Origin: an uncultured Lachnospiraceae bacterium
GTDB taxonomy: Bacteria; Bacillota; Clostridia; Lachnospirales; Lachnospiraceae
Direction: 5' to 3'
DNA: 64,000 bases
Assembly (NCBI GenBank): GCA_934408585.1
Contig: CAKRVA010000003.1
Span: 248,001-312,000, forward strand
The position numbers and the translations under genes are program-made. The notes beneath the pieces are model-generated. The model saw only the letters and a program-made list of their open reading frames with translations, made no database searches and was not told the origin of the DNA. This document shows, one piece after another, positions 59,097 to 64,000 of this stretch (within the stretch, counting starts at the first letter, position 1; every line of letters starts with the position of its first letter).

Positions 59097-60885
59097 GGCA
59101 CGCACCTCCTATTGCATGAACCGGACAAATCTGACTGCACAGTCCACAACCGGTACATAATCCCTCTTCAATGGTCACTTTTCCGTCCTTCACAACAATT
59201 GCCGGACAGCCTATTTCACGAATACATCTTTTACAGCCAATACATGCATCTGAAATAACGGCAGTTCCCATGGGCTTCGTAATTGCCACACAAGGGGATT
59301 TGAAAATAATTGCTTTTACTCCCGGAAGGGATGCACATTCTTTAACTGCATCCACCGATTCCTGTAAATTTAACGGATTCACGGTAACGACCTTTTGTAC
59401 GCCCATTCCCTCAAGAATTTTTGTAATGCTAACCTTCGCAACCACATCTCCCATCATATTTCTTCCGGTTCCGGGATGCGGCTGATGTCCTGTCATTGCC
59501 GTAGTGGAATTATCCAGCACGCAAAGAATCATATCAGCTTCATTGTACAAAGCATTCACGACGCCCGTCATTCCGGATGCAAAAAATGTAGAATCTCCGA
59601 CAAATGCAAAACAAGTCGCATCTTTATCTACCCAATGAAATCCCTGTGCCATTGTGATTCCGGCGCCCATACAAAGACAGGTATCTACCATATCAAGCGG
59701 CATTGCATTTCCCAAAGTATAACAACCGATATCTCCACAGAAATAACTCTTTTTTCCAACCATTGCCTTTTTTACCGCGTAAAAAGAAGCTCTATGCGGA
59801 CATCCGGCACATAATACGGGTGGTCTTATCGGGAGTGACGGACTGTCCGATAAATCCATCTGCTCCTGCTCCAACGTAATACCAAGAAAATCTCCCAGTA
59901 CTTTCCGAAGTGAATCGGTCGAGTTTTCACCGCTTGATGCGATATGACCGGTAAGTTTTCCATAAATCTTAATCGGAAGCTGATGTTTTCCGATTAGTTT
60001 TAATAATGCACTCTCTATGTAAGGGCTCAGTTCTTCCACACAAAGAACCTCTTCCACTCCCTCCAAACAGGAAAGTACAAAGCTTTCCGGAAATGGATAC
60101 GGAGTTCCAATCTTGCAAAAACGTACGTTCGGATAGTCCTGCAGGCACTCTTTTGCATAGGCATAGCTGACTCCTGATGCAAAAACAGCTTTTTTGCCAC
60201 TTCCCTGCATACAGTTCATTCCATAAGAAGAAAAGTCCTCACCGATTTTCGGATTCCGTTCTTCAATCATGGCATGATTCATAAAGGAAAGTCGCGGAAA
60301 AATTACCCATTTCTTCGAATCTTTTACAAATCCTTCATATTTGTTATAATCCCAGTTCTCCGGTACTTCCACCGAAGCATAGGCATGACATACACGCGTT
60401 GTCGGCCGGAACAATACCGGTGTTTTATATTTTTCAGAATATACAAAAGCATCCTGTATCATCTGATAAGCTTCCTCCGGAGATGCCGGATCAAAAACAG
60501 GGATTCTGCAGAATTCAGCAAACATTCTGGTATCCTGTTCTGTCTGAGAAGAAATTGGTCCCGGGTCATCTGCGGAAACAATTACCATACCGCCTTTTAC
60601 CCCGACATATGCCAATGACATTAACGGGTCAGACGCCACATTCAGTCCTACCTGTTTCATCGTAACCAGCGTACGTGCTCCGGAATAGGACGCACTTGCT
60701 GCTACCTCCATCGCGGACTTCTCATTGACGGACCACTCAATATGAACACTTCCATCCGAATATTTCTGAATATTTTCCAGAATTTCCGAGGAAGGCGTTC
60801 CCGGATATCCGGTTACCAGATTTACCTCGGCAGACAAAGCCCCCAGTGCAATGGCGCCGTTCCCCATAACATACTCTTTCTTCAT
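59089..60885 (-). CDS. iorA: Indolepyruvate:ferredoxin oxidoreductase, alpha subunit
   Basis: A 598-residue thiamine-diphosphate enzyme. The N-terminal pyrimidine-binding domain begins GALSAEVNLVTGYPGTPSSEIL; the ThDP-binding GDSTFF-type segment is CFAFVGDSTFFASGMTGVVNALYNEADM (about 418-445). The C-terminus has two 4Fe-4S clusters, CIGCKRCIREIGCP and CTGCGLCSQICP. It is the first gene of iorA-iorB-paaK under the promoter at 60928-60957. The pathway would ferment aromatic amino acids, giving ferredoxin electrons and aryl-CoA. Confidence 0.95.
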   Translation of the reverse strand: MKKEYVMGNGAIALGALSAEVNLVTGYPGTPSSEILENIQKYSDGSVHIEWSVNEKSAMEVAASASYSGARTLVTMKQVGLNVASDPLMSLAYVGVKGGMVIVSADDPGPISSQTEQDTRMFAEFCRIPVFDPASPEEAYQMIQDAFVYSEKYKTPVLFRPTTRVCHAYASVEVPENWDYNKYEGFVKDSKKWVIFPRLSFMNHAMIEERNPKIGEDFSSYGMNCMQGSGKKAVFASGVSYAYAKECLQDYPNVRFCKIGTPYPFPESFVLSCLEGVEEVLCVEELSPYIESALLKLIGKHQLPIKIYGKLTGHIASSGENSTDSLRKVLGDFLGITLEQEQMDLSDSPSLPIRPPVLCAGCPHRASFYAVKKAMVGKKSYFCGDIGCYTLGNAMPLDMVDTCLCMGAGITMAQGFHWVDKDATCFAFVGDSTFFASGMTGVVNALYNEADMILCVLDNSTTAMTGHQPHPGTGRNMMGDVVAKVSITKILEGMGVQKVVTVNPLNLQESVDAVKECASLPGVKAIIFKSPCVAITKPMGTAVISDACIGCKRCIREIGCPAIVVKDGKVTIEEGLCTGCGLCSQICPVHAIGGACHE

Positions 60886-60927
60886 TCTGTGATTCTCCCT
60901 TGTATTTTTCGTAACTTACACTTTCTA

Positions 60928-60957
60928 ATTGTATCTCAATTCCCCTCTAAAATACAA
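60928..60957 (-). promoter_or_regulatory. Promoter of the iorAB-paaK operon
   Basis: On the minus strand, -35 TTGTAT (60952-60957), 18-base spacer, -10 TACAAT (60928-60933), about 45 bases before the iorA ATG. Confidence 0.5.
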
Positions 60958-61002
60958 TGCCTTTTTCCATTTCCGGCAATCATTGCTATTGCATTCTGCA
61001 AA

Positions 61003-62331
61003 CTACTCTTTACTGCTTCTACGATAAATAAAGCAGGATGCCACTGCCGTTATCGTTTCCGTTACCGGAAAGGCTGCAAAAACGCCCTCTGCACCAATCA
61101 TGCGGCTAAACAGAAAAGCTGCCGGAATGATAATGATGACATACCGCAAAAGAGAAATCCACAGTGACTCCATTCCTTTTCCGAGTGCTTCCAAAGCTCC
61201 GCAACAGGTAACAGATACCGCAGAAACAATAAATCCGATACTGATAATATGAAGTGCCTTCACTCCAATCTCAATCGTTTCCACATTCGACGTAAAAAGT
61301 CCTATCATCTGTGATGGAAGCAGGAAGGAAAAAAGAACTCCTACTGCCATAACACCGCCTGTCAGCAATAGCGATGTTTTAAAAATCTGCTGTACTCGTT
61401 TATGCTCGCCTGCCCCATAGTTAAAGCTGATTAATGGGCGGATTCCCTGAATAATACCATTTGCAGAGAGATAGATAAATGTCTGCAGCTTGTAATAAGC
61501 ACCAAGTACCAGCACATATTTCTCTGAAATAGCCGACAAAATTCCATTTAAGGAAGAAATCAAAAGCGACGGTAATGCCATATTTAAGGACGCCGGAATT
61601 CCTACCGCATATAGCTTTACAAGCAAATCACGGCGAAACACTATATTTTTTCTTCCAAAAGATACCGGCAACGGACGGAAAATACAGAACAATACATAGA
61701 CCACCAATGTAACGCTCTGACCGATTCCGGTTGCATACGCAGCACCTGCCATTCCCATCTTCGGAAACGGACCAATACCGAAAATCATCAACGGGTCCAG
61801 CACAATGTTTGTCACGAACCCACACATCATACTAATCATGGATACCTTCATTCTTCCGACTGCCTGAAAGATTTTTTCAAGCGATATTCCCAGCATAATA
61901 ATTACCGAAAACAGAAATGCCCTGTTTGCATAAGCAAGTCCCATGTCCATAATGGCTTCATTCTTTGTATAAAGTGACAAAAACCATGGCATCCCCCAAA
62001 TACAGACGAGCATAAGCATAACGCCATGAATAAAGCTTAACACCATACCGGTTGCTGCTGCCTGATCCGCCTGCTCCTTGTCCTCTGCTCCCAGGCAGAA
62101 TGCAATTCGTGCGTTCATTCCAATGCCAAAGCCGACGGCTATCGCCGTCATCAAATTTTGCACCGGATACACCAGCGAAAGTGCTGTCATTGCATCCTCA
62201 CTGATTTTCGCCACAAAATAACTGTCCACAATGTTATATAATGAATTTACCACCATCGAAATCACCATCGGCAACGACATCGAAACTACCAACGGTAATA
62301 TTTTCTTTTCTTTCATAAAATTCTGGTCCAT
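61003..62331 (-). CDS. MATE family efflux transporter
   Basis: A 442-residue exporter with about 12 hydrophobic segments. LPMVISMVVNSLYNIVDSYFVAKI is the first-helix family motif; NGIIQGIRPLISFNYGAGEHKRV begins the second half. The start is taken at 62331, where AAGGAG lies 9 bases upstream; an ATG 24 bases earlier has no good site. It is not closely similar to the MATE at 17860-19215. Substrate unknown. Confidence 0.92.
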   Translation of the reverse strand: MDQNFMKEKKILPLVVSMSLPMVISMVVNSLYNIVDSYFVAKISEDAMTALSLVYPVQNLMTAIAVGFGIGMNARIAFCLGAEDKEQADQAAATGMVLSFIHGVMLMLVCIWGMPWFLSLYTKNEAIMDMGLAYANRAFLFSVIIMLGISLEKIFQAVGRMKVSMISMMCGFVTNIVLDPLMIFGIGPFPKMGMAGAAYATGIGQSVTLVVYVLFCIFRPLPVSFGRKNIVFRRDLLVKLYAVGIPASLNMALPSLLISSLNGILSAISEKYVLVLGAYYKLQTFIYLSANGIIQGIRPLISFNYGAGEHKRVQQIFKTSLLLTGGVMAVGVLFSFLLPSQMIGLFTSNVETIEIGVKALHIISIGFIVSAVSVTCCGALEALGKGMESLWISLLRYVIIIIPAAFLFSRMIGAEGVFAAFPVTETITAVASCFIYRRSSKE

Positions 62332-62415
62332 CTTTAAAAACTCCTTTGTTTTCATATTACTTACTTGCGCGTTCCGAAAGACTCTGCTTCACATCCCTTC
62401 CACTATGAAGCGCAC

Positions 62416-62448
62416 AAAAACGCCACACAACATCACTGTCGTGTGGCG
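62416..62448 (-). terminator. Terminator after the flavin reductase pair
   Basis: CGCCACAC pairs with GTGTGGCG over a 12-base loop, followed on the minus strand by five T. It lies about 100 bases past the stop at 62546. A shorter CCCC/GGGG hairpin followed by TTTT (about 62477-62490) sits in the same gap. Confidence 0.75.
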
Positions 62449-62545
62449 AAAAAAAGATTCCTCTTGAAAAATCCACTCCCCGAGGGGTTTTATGTAGGGT
62501 AATATAGCATAAGATGGGGGAGGTGTCAAATATATGATTTCTGAT

Positions 62546-63178
62546 CTATTGCAGAGTTTTCCGCAAATCTCTGGTCTTGCCGCCATTTTTCTTAATCATC
62601 TGACGCCATCCAAATTCTGCTGCCATTTTGTATAAAAAACGTGGGAACGCAACCGTTACATATCTATTATCTTGTGTTTCCCTTTTTAGAATAACCGCAG
62701 AAAGTTCTGCTAATGCATTCTCAATCGGTGCTCTTGGACCATATCCGGATTCCAGTTTTGGCATCATTGCCAATCCTCCACCGCCACCAACACCAATGCC
62801 GCCGCTCCAGGTAAAGCCCGTTTTTAAACACCAGTTATGTAATAATTTCAGTGCTAATTCAGCTTGTATCCCTTCGTAAAAGCCACAATTAACAATACCA
62901 TAAATATGTATCTGCGGATTTTGTATATGCGCTTCTTCTAATTGAACCAGGCAAGATAATAAATGTCCTGGAATTCCATCCACATAAAGCGGATATGCAA
63001 ACACCCATGCATCCATCTTTGTCAGTTCTTCCACTATCTCCTTTTGAACTGTAGGTGAATGAAACCCTAAATTAACAACTTCTGCCTGCTCCCTCAGGTA
63101 TTCCCCGATATCTGCTAAAAGTGTACTGCTGGCACTATTATTTATCTTGGGACTTCCATTAATTAACGCAATTTTCAT
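62546..63178 (-). CDS. Flavodoxin-like NAD(P)H-dependent oxidoreductase
   Basis: A 210-residue flavodoxin-fold protein. The N-terminal KIALINGSPKINNSASSTLLADIGEYL phosphate-binding loop and the VFAYPLYVDGIPGHLLSCLVQLEE segment are typical of NADPH-dependent FMN reductases. The middle part has a Gly-rich WSGGIGVGGGGGLAMMPKLESGYGP stretch. Its ATG overlaps the stop of the gene upstream as ATGA, so the pair is coupled. Electron donor and acceptor unknown. Confidence 0.85.
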   Translation of the reverse strand: MKIALINGSPKINNSASSTLLADIGEYLREQAEVVNLGFHSPTVQKEIVEELTKMDAWVFAYPLYVDGIPGHLLSCLVQLEEAHIQNPQIHIYGIVNCGFYEGIQAELALKLLHNWCLKTGFTWSGGIGVGGGGGLAMMPKLESGYGPRAPIENALAELSAVILKRETQDNRYVTVAFPRFLYKMAAEFGWRQMIKKNGGKTRDLRKTLQ

Positions 63179-63663
63179 AAGATAACATCCTTCAATTCTT
63201 CTACAGATTTATAGAAAGAAACACCCTTTACCAGACCATCATAATTATCTGCATTTGCATTCAATAGTTCTTTTGCCGTTTCTTTCTCTATTTCTGTAAT
63301 ATTTTCCCCGTAAAAATATGATGACAACGTAATAATATTATGATATCTTCGCTTATGATGCATTTCGCCCCTTCGAATCACAAAATCCGGATGAATATAG
63401 GAAAGCGCACGGTCCAGTGCCATTTTTACAAATGGACTTACACTACCATAATAACAACGGCTGACCAGAATCAGTTCTGTACATTTTCCGATATTTCCGC
63501 CTATTTCCTCGTATCCGTCAAAAATCACACACTTTCCCGGCGTTTTTACCCAGCATCCAAAGCATCCGATACAATGGTGGATATCTCCATTCGCCTTAAT
63601 GACTTTGTATTCTCCCTCTACCGGAATATCGAAATCTTCCATGTCTGTTATGATAAGTTTCAT
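63175..63663 (-). CDS. Flavodoxin-fold NAD(P)H-dependent FMN reductase family protein
   Basis: A 162-residue protein of the FMN reductase family, with HHCIGCFGCWVKTPGKCVIFDGYE, whose Cys pattern recalls the iron-sulfur flavoproteins of anaerobes, and LILVSRCYYGSVSPFVKMALDR as the second flavin contact. The start is placed at 63663 (AAAGGG 9 bases upstream); an ATG 6 bases earlier is too near the site. First gene of the two-gene unit, with a promoter possibly as far as 63901-63929. A CxxC pair may hold a metal site; role unknown. Confidence 0.83.
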   Translation of the reverse strand: MKLIITDMEDFDIPVEGEYKVIKANGDIHHCIGCFGCWVKTPGKCVIFDGYEEIGGNIGKCTELILVSRCYYGSVSPFVKMALDRALSYIHPDFVIRRGEMHHKRRYHNIITLSSYFYGENITEIEKETAKELLNANADNYDGLVKGVSFYKSVEELKDVIL

Positions 63664-63900
63664 TATCATTTACCCTTTCAGCTTAAAAGCCTTCTTTTCT
63701 CTGCACTGATTATATCATATCTACAAACCCGAAGCACCATAAATTAATACTAACAAAATGCCTGTATATTTCACTTCTCCAGTAACTTGAAATCGCACCA
63801 AACATTTCATGTCCAGTGCGATAAATCCAATCTTAGATGTAATATATAAAATCACTTCTCATATTCTTGGTTTATGTGTGCTCTCCTTGTTTTGTTGGTT
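63664..63900 (-). other. Long leader or intergenic stretch before the flavin reductase pair
   Basis: About 235 bases without a gene. On the minus strand, an AAGGAG site is followed 7 bases later by ATA and a seven-codon frame (N-Q-E-Y-E-K) to a stop, as if a start codon and most of a gene were lost. A hairpin TCGCAC/GTGCGA with an inner ACAT/ATGT stem lies at about 63783-63833. A TATAAT at 63709-63714 could be a second, closer promoter. No known riboswitch is recognised. Confidence 0.4.
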
Positions 63901-63929
63901 AATATACCATTCTTAGTCATTCCTGTCAA
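63901..63929 (-). promoter_or_regulatory. Strong promoter overlapping the stop of the right-edge gene
   Basis: On the minus strand, perfect -35 TTGACA (63924-63929), 17-base spacer, -10 TATATT (63901-63906). The TGA of the -35 box is also the stop codon of the partial gene at the right edge. Confidence 0.6.
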
Positions 63930-64000
63930 CACATTAACGTCAGCTGGGTTTCTTTTAACGATGTGGCTTTTCTAATTGTAATTTTGTCATCTTTTTCAAC
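63926..64000 (-). CDS. C-terminus of an unidentified protein, partial
   Basis: The last 24 codons of a minus-strand frame entering from the right edge: VEKDDKITIRKATSL, ending TQLTLMC and a TGA stop. The charged VEKDDKITIRKA strand resembles the end of AbrB/MazE-type DNA-binding domains, so an antitoxin is possible. Too short to name. Confidence 0.4.
   Translation of the reverse strand, partial: VEKDDKITIRKATSLKETQLTLMC

Noticed and set aside
1..64000. CRISPR arrays, tRNA or rRNA genes, intact insertion sequences, prophage genes
   Set aside because: No regularly spaced repeats, no tRNA-like cloverleaf with CCA or anticodon arm, no transposase or phage structural motifs were seen on either strand by eye.

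Overview
The window looks like a chromosomal segment of a low-GC, strictly anaerobic gut Firmicute, most likely a member of the Lachnospiraceae. This rests on base composition, strong AGGAGG-type ribosome sites, a CIRCE heat-shock operator, a T-box leader, ferredoxin-linked oxidoreductases (IorAB, a 4Fe-4S aldo/keto reductase), oleate hydratase and many lipoproteins with families typical of that group. I see no rRNA, tRNA, CRISPR array or intact insertion sequence. Species cannot be told from sequence alone.

Layout. 1-6.4 kb (minus strand): end of an NSS sodium symporter, a secreted DUF5722 glycoside-hydrolase-like protein, oleate hydratase, and a TetR regulator co-transcribed with an Fe-S aldo/keto reductase. 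6.4-16.8 kb (all minus): a sugar-type catabolic island. An AraC-type response regulator, a soluble histidine kinase and a degenerate RbsA-like ATPase come first. They are followed, from a separate promoter, by an FAD oxidoreductase, a lipoprotein binding protein, an RbsA-type ATPase, an RbsC-type permease, a VOC protein and a PfkB kinase. 16.9-20.5 kb: a gene remnant, a class III Fic protein, a MATE exporter, a YdcF protein and a hotdog thioesterase. 20.7-26.0 kb (plus): an FRG-domain protein in front of a MalFGK/Ugp-like ABC transporter whose binding protein has an extra C-terminal membrane helix. 26-28.8 kb: a lipoprotein with two OB-fold-like halves, MscL with a zinc ribbon, a HAD phosphatase and a cupin. 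28.8-32.6 kb: a GldA/GldFG-like ABC system with a DUF4340 protein. 32.7-34.5 kb: Hsp20 and a DnaJ-like chaperone, with a CIRCE operator over the Hsp20 promoter. 34.6-42.8 kb: secreted and lipoprotein genes of unknown role, including three lipoproteins and a zinc-ribbon protein that share domains, and a large double-HTH regulator. 42.9-49.4 kb: AzlCD, an internally duplicated CmpB-like membrane protein, MetNIQ, a LysR regulator and a cupin. 49.6-51.4 kb: a lipoprotein, ECF sigma and anti-sigma gene set. 51.4-54.6 kb: cstA behind a T-box leader and a long inverted repeat, then HicAB. 54.6-64 kb: gamma-carbonic anhydrase, GNAT, an alanine symporter, PaaK/IorB/IorA, a second MATE, two flavin reductase-like genes, and the last codons of an unidentified gene.

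The most unusual signals are regulatory. A compact structured element with a conserved core and a covarying outer stem occurs twice, each time in the 5' leader of a minus-strand operon: once before the AraC-type response regulator (16804-16863) and once before cstA (53319-53368). The same two promoters also carry the same interrupted palindrome, AATAGTC-N20-GACTATT (16879-16912 and 53909-53942). In the cstA leader the element sits at the tip of a roughly 310-base inverted repeat placed between a T-box riboswitch and the gene. A second theme is domain reuse. The secreted lipoprotein before the ECF sigma factor is a paralogue of the anti-sigma factor's outer domain, and the 35.5-41.1 kb lipoprotein cluster shares domains among its members. 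Family assignments come from motif reading without database searches.
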